Assembly: GCF_900188165.1 (NCBI RefSeq)
Contig: NZ_FZOS01000002.1
Location: 62,001-126,000, forward strand
Length of the DNA: 64,000 nucleotides
From: Edaphosphingomonas laterariae
GTDB lineage: Bacteria > Pseudomonadota > Alphaproteobacteria > Sphingomonadales > Sphingomonadaceae
Reading direction: 5' to 3'
Numbering within the stretch: position 1 is the first letter of the stretch; every line of letters starts with the position of its first letter. Below, in pieces: positions 1 through 7,023 of this stretch. The translations under genes and the position numbers were made by a program. Below the pieces are notes generated by a model. The model had not been told where the DNA came from, ran no database searches, and saw nothing but the letters and a program-made list of their open reading frames with translations.

Positions 1-16
1 CGAGGGTGCCGATCTG

Positions 17-262
17 GTGACGCTGCGCGCGCTGGTGGAGGAAGCGAGCGAGAGCGGGGCGGAGCGGGCGATGGCGCGGCTTGGCCTGGCTGACCCGGCG
101 GCCGGCGCCGACCTTGGCGAGCTGCGGCAACTGCTCGGCGCCTGGCGGGATGCCAAGCGCACGGCGAGAAACGAGGTGATCGGATGGGCGATACGGATCG
201 GGCTGGCGCTGTTGCTGCTGGGGCTGGCGGTGAAGACCGGGCTGATCGCGCTGGTGCGGTGA
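17..262 (+). CDS. DUF6127-like small membrane protein of GTA cluster (gp3.5 position)
   Basis: An 81-residue protein with an acidic, helical N-terminal half and one C-terminal membrane segment (about residues 57-78, rich in Leu, Ala and Gly) ending in a basic residue. It sits directly before the prohead protease, where GTA clusters of this group carry a small DUF6127-type protein after the portal gene. Its function is unknown. The GTG at 17 is the first start codon seen, but the frame is open to base 2, so the true start could lie left of the window. Its TGA overlaps the GTG of the next gene (GTGA), indicating translational coupling. The family call comes from position and overall appearance. 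Confidence 0.65.
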   Translation: MTLRALVEEASESGAERAMARLGLADPAAGADLGELRQLLGAWRDAKRTARNEVIGWAIRIGLALLLLGLAVKTGLIALVR

Positions 263-663
263 GATTCGCCGGCTATGCCGCCATATTCGATCATGTCGAC
301 CGTGGCGGCGATGTCGTGCGGCCGGGCGCGTTTGCCCGCGCGGTGCGGGCTGGGCCCAAGGCCGTGCCGTTGCTGTGGCAGCATGATCCCGGCCGACCGA
401 TCGGGCGGATCGAATATCTGGCCGAGGACCGACGCGGCCTGCGGGTGATCGGCCGGCTTTCGATGGCCGATGCGGCGGCGCGCGAGGCCGCCGTCGCGCT
501 CCGTGCGGGAAGCGTGGAGGGCCTGAGCTTTGGCTATCGCGTGCGGCGAAGCGTGGATCGAACAAATCGTGAACTTATGGACCTCGACCTGGTCGAGGTC
601 TCGCTGGTGACCTTTCCCATGCAGCCCAAGGCGCGGGTGCATGCGGTGGCGGGGGACGATTGA
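259..663 (+). CDS. Prohead protease, HK97 family (GTA gp4)
   Basis: A 134-residue prohead protease that matures the capsid during head assembly. It opens with the family's FAGYAAIFD motif followed by the GGDVVRPGAF segment. The likely catalytic His is H42 (in QHDPGRPIGR) and the Ser is S90 (in EGLSFGY). I chose the GTG at 259, which overlaps the upstream stop as GTGA, because residues read from the earlier in-frame ATG at 184 are the other frame of the preceding gene and lack family features. The gene ends where the capsid gene begins, the usual protease-capsid order. It is somewhat shorter than many phage prohead proteases, in keeping with compact GTA versions. Confidence 0.9.
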   Translation: MRFAGYAAIFDHVDRGGDVVRPGAFARAVRAGPKAVPLLWQHDPGRPIGRIEYLAEDRRGLRVIGRLSMADAAAREAAVALRAGSVEGLSFGYRVRRSVDRTNRELMDLDLVEVSLVTFPMQPKARVHAVAGDD

Positions 664-677
664 TGGAGGAGACGTTG

Positions 678-1817
678 ATGGACGGCACCTATGAAGTGAA
701 GGCGGATCCGCTGGAAGCGAGCTTCGACGCGGTGGGCCATGCCGGGGAGATCGCCAAACTGCGCGGCGAACTGGCGGCGATGAAGGCGCGGATCGAGGCG
801 CAGGCGGCGGCAGCCGGCCGGCCGTTGCTGGCGGGAACCAAGGCCGATGCGTCGCCCGAGCGGCGGGCTTTTGTCGACGGTTATCTGCGCAAGGGCGTCG
901 AGACGGGCACCAAGAGCTTTGCCGGCACCACGCCTGGCGAGGGCGGCTATGCCATCCCGCGCGAGATCGACGAAGCGATCGACGGCACGCTGAAGGCGAT
1001 TTCCCCGATCCGGGCGATCGCCAATGTCGTGAAGGTGGGATCGGCGGGCTATCGCAAGCTGGTGACGACCGGCGGCATCGCTTCGGGCTGGGCGGCGGAA
1101 ACGGGCGCGCGGGGGACGACCGCGACGCCGAGCTTTGCCGAGATCGTGCCGCCCATGGGTGACCTTTACGCCAACCCGGCGGCCAGCCAGGCGATGCTGG
1201 ACGACGCCCGCTTCGACGTCGAGGGCTGGCTGGCGCAGGAAATCGCCACCGAATTCGCCCGTGCCGAGGGGGCGGCGTTCATCAACGGCAACGGCACCGA
1301 CAAGCCGCGCGGCCTGCTGGCCGGGCCGATCACCAATGAAGCGGATGGGCTGCGCGCCTTCGGCACGCTGCAATATGTGGCGAGCGGCGGGGCGGGCGCG
1401 TTCGCGTCGACCAATCCGCACGAAAAGTTGATCGACCTCGTCCAGTCGCTGCGGTCGCCCTATCGGCAGGGTGCGTGCTTCGTGATGAATTCGGCGACGC
1501 TGGCCGCGATCCGCAAGTTCAAGACGGCGGATGGTGCCTTCCTGTGGCAGCCGGCTTTGGCGGAAGGCCGGCCCGACACGCTGCTCGGCTATCCGGTGGT
1601 GGAGGCCGAGGACATGCCGGACATCACGGCGAACAGCCACGCCATCGCCTTCGGCAATTTCCGCAGCGGCTATCTGATCACCGAGCGGGCCGAGACGCTG
1701 ATCCTGCGCGACCCGTTCACCAACAAGCCCTTCGTCCATTTTTATGCGGCCAAGCGCGTCGGCGGGGCGGTGAGCAATTCCGAAGCGATCAAGCTGATGA
1801 AGTTCGCCGCCAGCTGA
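678..1817 (+). CDS. Major capsid protein, HK97 fold (GTA gp5)
   Basis: About 379 residues. The N-terminus (about 20-50) is a charged helical segment (GEIAKLRGELAAMKARIEAQ) like the delta/scaffold domain removed by the protease. The body shows capsid-family features, including a GGYAIPREIDEAI segment and the C-terminal FVHFYAAKRVGGAVSNSEAI region typical of HK97-type phage and GTA capsids. In-frame starts exist at 660 and 663, but the ATG at 678 has a well-placed AGGAG (667-671) six bases upstream and is preferred. It forms the icosahedral shell. The gene is followed by a 111-base gap containing a strong hairpin, rather than by gp6 as in the compact Rhodobacter order. Confidence 0.93.
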   Translation: MDGTYEVKADPLEASFDAVGHAGEIAKLRGELAAMKARIEAQAAAAGRPLLAGTKADASPERRAFVDGYLRKGVETGTKSFAGTTPGEGGYAIPREIDEAIDGTLKAISPIRAIANVVKVGSAGYRKLVTTGGIASGWAAETGARGTTATPSFAEIVPPMGDLYANPAASQAMLDDARFDVEGWLAQEIATEFARAEGAAFINGNGTDKPRGLLAGPITNEADGLRAFGTLQYVASGGAGAFASTNPHEKLIDLVQSLRSPYRQGACFVMNSATLAAIRKFKTADGAFLWQPALAEGRPDTLLGYPVVEAEDMPDITANSHAIAFGNFRSGYLITERAETLILRDPFTNKPFVHFYAAKRVGGAVSNSEAIKLMKFAAS

Positions 1818-1865
1818 GCCCGTTCCCGACTTTCGCCGGCGGACGGACAGGTTCCGCGGCGAAGG

Positions 1866-1903
1866 GCACCGCGCGGGGCGTTCCCCATCGCCCCGCGCGG
1901 TGC
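1866..1903 (+). promoter_or_regulatory. Perfect 15-bp hairpin downstream of the capsid gene
   Basis: Arms 1866-1880 and 1889-1903 are exact reverse complements (GCACCGCGCGGGGCG and its complement) around the 8-base loop TTCCCCAT. There is no T-tract after it, so it is not a classical intrinsic terminator. It is the only sizeable non-coding gap in this otherwise overlapping operon and lies between the most abundant product (capsid) and the spike-like genes. It could protect the upstream mRNA end or attenuate readthrough; both roles are inferred. Confidence 0.55.
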
Positions 1904-1928
1904 ATCCCCCCTTCATTCGGAGACAGAT

Positions 1929-2195
1929 ATGGCTGATGCCTTCGCGACCAATGCGGATGCCGTTCATGCGCCAGCGACGCGCGCCGCGGCCATCGTGCCG
2001 CATGACAGCAACGCGCTGACCGACATTACCAAGGCGATCTATGTCGGCAGCGCCGGTGACCTGACGGTGCGCGCGTCGCGCGACGGCGCCGACCATGTGT
2101 GGCGGGCGGTGCCGGCGGGATCGATCCTGCCGATCCGCGCCAGCCATGTGCGCGCGAGCGGGACCACCGCCGCCGACCTGCTCGGCCTCTATTGA
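1929..2195 (+). CDS. Head-spike base-like protein (RcGTA rcc01079/GhsA type)
   Basis: An 88-residue protein. Its pattern (APATRAAAIVPHDSNALTD, then KAIYVGSAGDLTVR, then VPAGSILPIRASHVRASGTTAADLLGLY) resembles, from memory, the small spike-base family described for the Rhodobacter capsulatus GTA (rcc01079), which anchors spikes on the head. In R. capsulatus that gene lies outside the main structural cluster; here it follows the capsid gene. A GGAGACAG Shine-Dalgarno precedes the ATG. The stop overlaps the next ATG (TGATG). The call rests on the motif pattern and the neighbouring fibre/hydrolase genes; a general small tail-appendage protein is the alternative. Confidence 0.65.
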   Translation: MADAFATNADAVHAPATRAAAIVPHDSNALTDITKAIYVGSAGDLTVRASRDGADHVWRAVPAGSILPIRASHVRASGTTAADLLGLY

Positions 2196-2344
2196 TGCGG
2201 TTCGGTTTCGGCTTCGCGCTTGCGCTGCCCCGGCGGCGCGCGGCCGGCGGCGGGGGCGGCGTGCCCGCATCGCCGGCCGGCCTGCTGCTGGAGGACGGCG
2301 CGACCCTGCTGCTTGAGGACGGCGGCCTCATCATTCTGGAGTGA
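2195..2344 (+). CDS. 49-residue protein with LLLEDG tandem repeat
   Basis: The ATG at 2195 overlaps the previous stop (TGATG). The product has a hydrophobic-basic N-terminus (MRFGFGFALALPRRR), a glycine run, and two copies of LLLEDGxxLLLEDG with a final LIILE. Such short Leu-Leu-Glu-Asp-Gly repeats occur in phage fibre and appendage proteins, where they probably form beta-structure at an attachment point. No function can be assigned. Coupling on both sides (3 bases to the next ATG) supports it being a real gene translated with the spike-like module. Confidence 0.55.
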   Translation: MRFGFGFALALPRRRAAGGGGGVPASPAGLLLEDGATLLLEDGGLIILE

Positions 2345-2347
2345 TCC

Positions 2348-3793
2348 ATGCCATCGACGAAGATTTCCGCGCTGGGCGCCGCAAGCGCGCTCGGCGGAGG
2401 TGAGCTGCTGCCCGCCGTTCAGGGTGGGGGCAATGTTGCCGTGACGCCTACCCAATTGCGGGCGCATGCGCTGGCCGGCGTGCCACCCCTGCTGGCGCGG
2501 CCTGCCGCCCGGCTGATGGTGGATGGCGACAGCAAGCGTGGCGAAGCTGTGACCGCCGCGCGCTGGGTGAACGCCCGCACGCCGATCGAAGCGACGATCG
2601 GCAGCCATGACCTTGGCGTCGGCGGATCGACCACGGCCACGCAGGCGAGCACCGGCCTGACCAACGCAACCCGGATGGCGACGATGCAGGCGACGGTGGC
2701 CGCGCAGGTGGCATCGGGTTGGGCAGTCGACATGCTGATGACGATCGGCACCAACGACATCGTGCTGGCCGGGCTGACGCCGGAAACGGTGCTGGCCAAT
2801 CTGCGCAAATATCACAATGCCTTCCGCGCGGCGGGCGGGCGTTTCCTGATCCTGATGGCGGTGGACCCGCGCACCGGGCTGGATGCGACGGCGGCGCGCA
2901 AGTTCATCGCGCTCAATCGGGCTTATGCCGATTATTGCACCGCGATCGCCGATGCCATCTGGTGCGACACGGCCGCCTGGTGGCTGGACCCGGCGTCGAC
3001 ATCGTTCGCGCCGGTGGGCGGGGCGACGGGGGCGGCGTTCGGGATGGCGGCGGACGGGCTGCACGGCAACGCTTATGGCGCCTACCGCAAGCAATATGCG
3101 CTGGGGCCGATCCTGCAGGCGCTCTATCGGCCCCGCCTGCGCGGACCGCTTTACGGTGGGGATAGCTTCAACACCGCCGATGCGGTGCGCGGCAACATCC
3201 TGGGCACGAATGGCCGGATGGTGGCGCTGGGCGGCACCAACAGCATCACCCTATCCGGATCGGGCAGCGTGAGCGGGACGCCGCCGGCGGGCTGGACGGC
3301 CACGGGCACGCTGACCGGCGATCTTGGCCTGAGCTTCGCCGTGGCCGGGTGCCCGCCGCTGGACGCTTATGCCGGATCGGCCGGCTGGCAGGCGGTGCGC
3401 CTGACCTTCAACGGCACGCCGAGCGCAACGGGCCAGATCGTCCTGACCCGCAATGTCGTGCTGCCCGAACAGGGCGCGGCGCCGATGGCGGGATCGCTGC
3501 TGGTGAACGCCAACGCATTGGCCGGATGCCACGGCATCTATCTGGCGAGCGTGAACACCAACCCGATCGGGCGGATCGATCTGGGGGCGGCGGGGACGCC
3601 GACGGCGGCCGATCAACTGCCGCAGATGGATGGGCTGCTGGGGCTCGATCTGGCGCTGGTGCCGACCGGCAACCTCAATTCGGGCGTGTCGATCAATATC
3701 CGCTGGCTGGGCGGCGTGGCGATGAGCGGCTCGATCGACCTGATCGGGGCGACGTGGCGCCGCGCGGATGCGCCACCTGCGGCTGCGGCCTGA
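2348..3793 (+). CDS. SGNH/GDSL-type hydrolase, probable spike or fibre protein
   Basis: A 481-residue protein. Residues 1-42 (STKISALGAASALGGGELLP...VTPTQLRAHA) have the phage-fibre N-terminal pattern that docks fibres to the particle. Residues about 55-260 carry SGNH hydrolase blocks: GDS with Ser62, the GVGGST turn near 90-95, GTND with Asn136, and DGLH with Asp236 and His239. The C-terminal part (about 265-480) is Gly/Ser/Thr-rich and beta-like, plausibly a carbohydrate-binding trimeric domain. Family knowledge suggests esterase or deacetylase activity on an acylated surface polysaccharide. GGAG precedes the ATG. Its place after a spike-base-like gene suggests a receptor-binding or capsule-modifying head spike, by analogy with GhsB; this is inference. 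Confidence 0.72.
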   Translation: MPSTKISALGAASALGGGELLPAVQGGGNVAVTPTQLRAHALAGVPPLLARPAARLMVDGDSKRGEAVTAARWVNARTPIEATIGSHDLGVGGSTTATQASTGLTNATRMATMQATVAAQVASGWAVDMLMTIGTNDIVLAGLTPETVLANLRKYHNAFRAAGGRFLILMAVDPRTGLDATAARKFIALNRAYADYCTAIADAIWCDTAAWWLDPASTSFAPVGGATGAAFGMAADGLHGNAYGAYRKQYALGPILQALYRPRLRGPLYGGDSFNTADAVRGNILGTNGRMVALGGTNSITLSGSGSVSGTPPAGWTATGTLTGDLGLSFAVAGCPPLDAYAGSAGWQAVRLTFNGTPSATGQIVLTRNVVLPEQGAAPMAGSLLVNANALAGCHGIYLASVNTNPIGRIDLGAAGTPTAADQLPQMDGLLGLDLALVPTGNLNSGVSINIRWLGGVAMSGSIDLIGATWRRADAPPAAAA

Positions 3794-3808
3794 ACAAGGG
3801 AGGGGGCA

Positions 3809-4087
3809 ATGACCATCCATCTGAAGGACCCCGACGCGACCATCGACTATCTGATCGACTGGGGCGGGAAGCTGGGCGAGCGGAGCGTGGCGGCGAGCGA
3901 CTGGGCGGTGGCGCCGAGCGAACCAGGCGGGCTGGTGATCGCCGATGACGGGATCGACGGGGCCCGCACGCGGGCGACGCTGAGCGGTGGTGTGGCCGGC
4001 CACGTCTATCGCGCGACCTGCCAGGTCGAACTGTCCGACGGGCGGATCGACGAGCGTTCGATCAGCTTGCGCGTGGAGCAACGTTGA
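3809..4087 (+). CDS. Phage fibre-tail adaptor-like small protein
   Basis: A 92-residue protein beginning MTIHLKDPDATIDYLIDW, with an Ig-like beta pattern ending ATLSGGVAGHVYRATCQVELSDGRIDERSISLRV. This matches, by recollection, small phage proteins annotated as fibre-tail adaptors, which bridge a fibre to the virion. The ATG has a strong AGGGAGG upstream. Its stop overlaps the gp6 start (TGATG). It closes the four-gene block inserted between gp5 and gp6 and supports reading the block as an adhesion module. Function is by family resemblance only. Confidence 0.6.
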   Translation: MTIHLKDPDATIDYLIDWGGKLGERSVAASDWAVAPSEPGGLVIADDGIDGARTRATLSGGVAGHVYRATCQVELSDGRIDERSISLRVEQR

Positions 4088-4623
4088 TGATCGCGGCGGG
4101 GGCGAGTGCGCTTACGGCGGTGAGCGTGGAGGAGGCGCGCGCATGGCTGCGCATCGACGGCGAAGCGGAGGATGCCACCATCGCCGGGCTGATCCGGGTG
4201 GCGAGCGGGTTGTGCGAACAGTTCATCGGCCAGGTGCTGATGACCCGGGTCGTGAGCGAGACGTTGCCGGCGACGGGCGGGTGGCAGCGGCTGGGGCAGG
4301 GGCCGGTACGCAACATGGGCGGCGTCGATGGGCTGCCCGCCGAAGGCGCGGCCTTTGCGCTGCCGGTGGATGGTTATGCCATCGACATCGACGCGGCCGG
4401 TGACGGCTGGGTGCGGATCGACCGGGCGGGGATCGCGGGCCGGGTGATCGTGACCTATGAAGCGGGGCTGGCGGCCGATGCCAATGCCGTGCCCGAGCCG
4501 CTGCGGCAGGGCATATTGCGGCTGGTGGCCCATTGCCACGCCCATCGCGACGCGCCCGACGATGCCGGCCCGCCGGCGGCGGTGGCGGCCTTGTGGCGCC
4601 CGTTCCGGCGGATGCGCCTGTGA
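4087..4623 (+). CDS. Head-tail connector/adaptor (GTA gp6, phiE125 gp8-like)
   Basis: A 178-residue connector expected to bind the portal ring and start the neck. The N-terminal SVEEARAWLRIDGEAEDATIAGLIRVASGLCEQFIG is the hallmark of the gp6-like/phiE125 gp8 connector families, and the C-terminal half carries PEPLRQGILRLVAHCHAHRD, the typical closing helix. The ATG at 4087 overlaps the upstream TGA by one base and is preferred over the TTG at 4084. The stop overlaps the GTG of the next gene. Order and size agree with RcGTA gp6. Confidence 0.88.
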   Translation: MIAAGASALTAVSVEEARAWLRIDGEAEDATIAGLIRVASGLCEQFIGQVLMTRVVSETLPATGGWQRLGQGPVRNMGGVDGLPAEGAAFALPVDGYAIDIDAAGDGWVRIDRAGIAGRVIVTYEAGLAADANAVPEPLRQGILRLVAHCHAHRDAPDDAGPPAAVAALWRPFRRMRL

Positions 4624-4952
4624 GGGCGACCGGGGAGCTGGCCGGGCGGCTGACCGAGCGCGTGTCGATCGCCCGGCGCGAAACCGGGCGAGATGCGATT
4701 GGCGGCGGCAGCGGCGAATGGGCCGTGATCGGCGAAGGCTGGGCGGCGACCGAGCCGATGGGAACCGGGCCATTGGTGGCCGGTGATGCCATCCGTTCGC
4801 GCCCCCGCTGGCGGGTGACGCTGCGCAGCGGCTTCGACGTCGCACCGGACGATCGCATCGACTGGCGGGGACGGGGGCTGCGGGTGCGCGCCTGCATCGC
4901 CGATCCCCGCCGTGCGGATCGGATCATCATCGAAACCGAGGAGGAGCCATGA
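4620..4952 (+). CDS. Head closure/stopper protein (GTA gp7, SPP1 head-tail adaptor family)
   Basis: A 110-residue small beta protein (GELAGRLTERVSIARRETG ... WAVIGEGWAATEPMG ... WRVTLRSGFDVAPDDRIDWRGRGLRVRACIADPRRADRIII). The LTERVSI opening and the DRIDWRGRGLRV segment are characteristic of SPP1-type head-tail joining proteins that plug the neck after DNA packaging. The GTG at 4620 overlaps the preceding TGA as GTGA; the longer upstream reading frame is only a shadow of gp6. It ends four bases into the next gene. Confidence 0.82.
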   Translation: MRATGELAGRLTERVSIARRETGRDAIGGGSGEWAVIGEGWAATEPMGTGPLVAGDAIRSRPRWRVTLRSGFDVAPDDRIDWRGRGLRVRACIADPRRADRIIIETEEEP

Positions 4953-5146
4953 TGCGGCGGATCGAGGCGATGGCCGAGGCGCGTGCCGTTGCGCTGGTGG
5001 CGGCGCTGGCGGCGAGCGCAAAAGCGGATTTGCCGCCGGGGGTGCGGGCGGAGCCGGGGGATGGCGGCATCGCCCTGTCTGGCCCTGGCCTGGCGCGTGC
5101 AGTGGCTTTTGACGGGCGGATGCGTGTGCCGGGGCGGGCGCGATGA
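4949..5146 (+). CDS. Small neck-region protein of unknown function
   Basis: A 65-residue protein (MMRRIEAMAEARAVALVAALAASAKADLPPGVRAEPGDGGIALSGPGLARAVAFDGRMRVPGRAR): an Ala-rich helix followed by a short beta-like tail. The shape is a stripped-down HK97-gp10-type fold (helix plus small beta domain), but the similarity is too weak to name it. It has a clear GAGGAG Shine-Dalgarno at 4941-4946 and overlaps both neighbours by 4 bases, so it is certainly translated with the operon. It lies between the stopper and terminator genes, so a neck role is likely. Confidence 0.6.
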   Translation: MMRRIEAMAEARAVALVAALAASAKADLPPGVRAEPGDGGIALSGPGLARAVAFDGRMRVPGRAR

Positions 5147-5520
5147 GCGTGCTGTCTGTGCAGGCTGCGATCGTATCGGCGCTGCGTGATGGCTTGGGCG
5201 GTGCGGTGAGCGGTGTCTTCGACGGCCCGCCGGCGCGCGCGGCCTTTCCCTATGCGGCGATCGGCGGCTGGGCGAGCAGCGACTGGAGCCACAAGAGCGG
5301 ACGCGGGCGGGAGCACCGTTTCGCCGTGTCGATCTGGGATGATGGCGTGACGCCCGCGCGGCTGCACGGCCTGGCGGGAGTGGCGGAAACGGCGATCGAG
5401 GGCATTGCCGGAATCGGCGGGCTGGTGAGCCTGACCTTCCAGCGATCGCGCGTGATCCGCGATGCGGCGGGGCCGTGGGTGGCGATCATCGAATATCGGG
5501 CGCGGGTGCTGGACGGGTGA
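5143..5520 (+). CDS. Tail terminator, DUF3168 family (GTA gp8)
   Basis: A 125-residue protein with the DUF3168 layout: an N-terminal helix SVQAAIVSALRDGLGG, then FPYAAIGGWASSDWSHKSGRGREHRFAVSIWDD, then a helix LHGLAGVAETAIEGI and the closing strand WVAIIEYRARVLDG. DUF3168 proteins cap the tail tube at its head-proximal end. It starts with ATGA overlap and follows the stopper-type genes, as in RcGTA. A 49-base gap then separates it from the tube gene. Confidence 0.87.
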   Translation: MSVLSVQAAIVSALRDGLGGAVSGVFDGPPARAAFPYAAIGGWASSDWSHKSGRGREHRFAVSIWDDGVTPARLHGLAGVAETAIEGIAGIGGLVSLTFQRSRVIRDAAGPWVAIIEYRARVLDG

Positions 5521-5569
5521 TCCGCGGCGATGGCGACGCGGGATGATGGGACGGGACAGGGAGATCGAA

Positions 5570-5977
5570 ATGGCGGCGGAAAAGGGTAGCGCGTTCCTGC
5601 TCAAGATCGGTGACGGTGCGTCCACGCCGGCTTTTGCCACGGTGGCCGGGCTGCGCACGACGCAGATGTCGATCAATGGCGAGGTGGTGGCGATCACCAC
5701 CAAGGATTCGGGCGGCTGGCGCGAGCTGCTTTCGGGCGCGGGCGTACGATCCGTATCCGTGGCGGGCAGCGGCGTCTTCACCGGATCGGCGGCGGAGGGA
5801 CGGCTGAAGGCCAATGCGCTGGCCGGCCTGATCGACGATTATCGGCTGAGCTTCGAAGGCGGCGAGCAGATGCAGGGCCGCTTCCTGCTGACGCGGCTGG
5901 ATTATAGCGGCGATTATAATGGCGAGCGGACCTACACGCTGGCGCTGGAAAGTTCCGGCCCGGTGGTGTCACTGTGA
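5570..5977 (+). CDS. Major tail tube protein (GTA gp9, TP901-1 family)
   Basis: A 135-residue tube protein. It begins MAAEKGSAFLLKIGDG and continues with VAGLRTTQMSINGEVVAITTKDSGGWRELLSGAGVRSVSVAGSGVF and EGGEQMQGRFLLTRLDYSGDYNGERTYTLALESSGPV, which is the TP901-1/GTA tail-tube pattern. Hexamers of this protein stack to make the tail. The ATG at 5570 is chosen because GGGAG lies about 8 bases upstream and family homology starts there; the frame is open further upstream without family features. The stop overlaps the GTG of gp10 by 4 bases. Confidence 0.9.
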   Translation: MAAEKGSAFLLKIGDGASTPAFATVAGLRTTQMSINGEVVAITTKDSGGWRELLSGAGVRSVSVAGSGVFTGSAAEGRLKANALAGLIDDYRLSFEGGEQMQGRFLLTRLDYSGDYNGERTYTLALESSGPVVSL

Positions 5978-6276
5978 ATCCGGCGCGCGGGGAGGCGGCG
6001 CTGCGGCTGGTGGGCGAGACGATCACGCTGCGGCCGAGCTTTTCCGCCCTTGTGGCGGCGGAGCAGGAGATCGGCCCGCTGTTCGCGATGGTGGAGCGCG
6101 CGGCGGATGGCCGGATGACGCTGGCCGAGATGACGGGTTTGTTCTGGCACACCGCCATCGACCGGCCGGCCGCGCTTGACCGCGACCGATTTGCCGAGGC
6201 GGTGGTGGCAGGCGGGCTCGTTCATGCCACGCCGGCGCTGAAGGTGCTGATCGGCCAGATCCTGCAAGGGCGATGA
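5974..6276 (+). CDS. Tail assembly chaperone (GTA gp10 family)
   Basis: A 100-residue protein starting at GTG 5974. The sequence RGEAALRLVGETITLRPSFSALVAAEQEIG is the signature opening of the 'gene transfer agent family protein'/Phage_TAC_11 group: it describes the protein's own strand pair and then a helical bundle. Its role is inferred from lambda gpG-type chaperones, which load the tape measure before tube polymerisation. It overlaps both gp9 and the next small gene by four bases. Confidence 0.85.
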   Translation: MNPARGEAALRLVGETITLRPSFSALVAAEQEIGPLFAMVERAADGRMTLAEMTGLFWHTAIDRPAALDRDRFAEAVVAGGLVHATPALKVLIGQILQGR

Positions 6277-6464
6277 TGCGCTTCGCGGAGGCGGCCGCAC
6301 GACTGGCCGGCATGGCGGGCGCGCTGATGGGCTGGCGGCCGGATGAGTTCTGGCGAGCGACACCGGCTGAACTGGCGACGGTGATCTCGGCACTGTGCCC
6401 GCGCGAGCCGGCGGCCGATGCCGAGGCGATCGCCCGGCTGAAGGAGATGTTTCCCGATGGATGA
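6273..6464 (+). CDS. Second tail assembly chaperone (gp10.1, Rcc01693-like)
   Basis: A 63-residue helical protein (MMRFAEAAARLAGMAGALMGWRPDEFWRATPAELATVISAL...). The GWRPDEFWRATPAEL motif is typical of the Phage_TAC_6 family found immediately after gp10 in GTAs. It starts with ATGA overlap and its end overlaps the tape-measure start by 8 bases. There is no visible slippery frameshift site joining it to gp10, so the two chaperones appear to be made as separate proteins by reinitiation. Confidence 0.83.
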   Translation: MMRFAEAAARLAGMAGALMGWRPDEFWRATPAELATVISALCPREPAADAEAIARLKEMFPDG

Positions 6465-7020
6465 GGAAATCGACCGGCTGATCGTGAGCGTGCGCGCCGA
6501 TACGAGCGGGTTCGCGCGCGACGTGGCTGAGATGAGGGGCGCGTTGGAGGGGCCGCTGGGTGCGGGTGCCGCGAAGGCGGGCGACATGATCGAGACGGCG
6601 CTGGGGCGGGCGATCCGCACCGGCAAGCTGGGCTTCGACGATCTGAAGCGGGTGGCGCTGGCGGCGATGACGGAGATCGCGGCGTCGGCGATCCGCACGG
6701 GGATCGGAGGTGCGAACGGCGGGGGCACCAATTTGCTGTCGATCGGCGCGCAACTGCTGGGCGCGCTCGGCCTGCCGGGGCGGGCCACGGGCGGGCCGGT
6801 GGCACCGGGTGCCGCCTATCTGGTGGGCGAGCGTGGGCCGGAGTTGTTCGTGCCGACGGCGAGCGGGCGGATCGAGCCGATGAGCATGGGCGCTGCGAAG
6901 GAGGTGAGGGTGGCGATCAGCATCAACGCGCCGACAGCCAGCGAGCCGCAGGCCTTGGCGCGATCGGGCCGGCAGGTGGCACGCGCGGTGCGGACCGCGC
7001 TGGATGCGGCGGAGGGCTGA
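6457..7020 (+). CDS. Short tail tape-measure protein (GTA gp11)
   Basis: A 187-residue tape measure. The N-terminus (IDRLIVSVRADTSGFARDVAEMRGAL) and the C-terminal YLVGERGPELFVPTASGRIEP motif are classic for tape-measure proteins, with a Gly-rich stretch (about 86-115) between. It sets tail length and is ejected ahead of DNA. At 187 residues it is very short compared with siphophage tape measures (often 600-1500) and comparable with the RcGTA version, so a short tail is predicted. The start at 6457 overlaps gp10.1 by 8 bases. Confidence 0.87.
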   Translation: MDEEIDRLIVSVRADTSGFARDVAEMRGALEGPLGAGAAKAGDMIETALGRAIRTGKLGFDDLKRVALAAMTEIAASAIRTGIGGANGGGTNLLSIGAQLLGALGLPGRATGGPVAPGAAYLVGERGPELFVPTASGRIEPMSMGAAKEVRVAISINAPTASEPQALARSGRQVARAVRTALDAAEG

Positions 7021-7023
7021 GCG

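Noticed and set aside
534-2270. Long minus-strand open frame opposite the protease, capsid and spike genes
   Set aside because: Arginine- and proline-rich shadow caused by high third-position GC; overlaps well-supported genes and has no Shine-Dalgarno or family motif.
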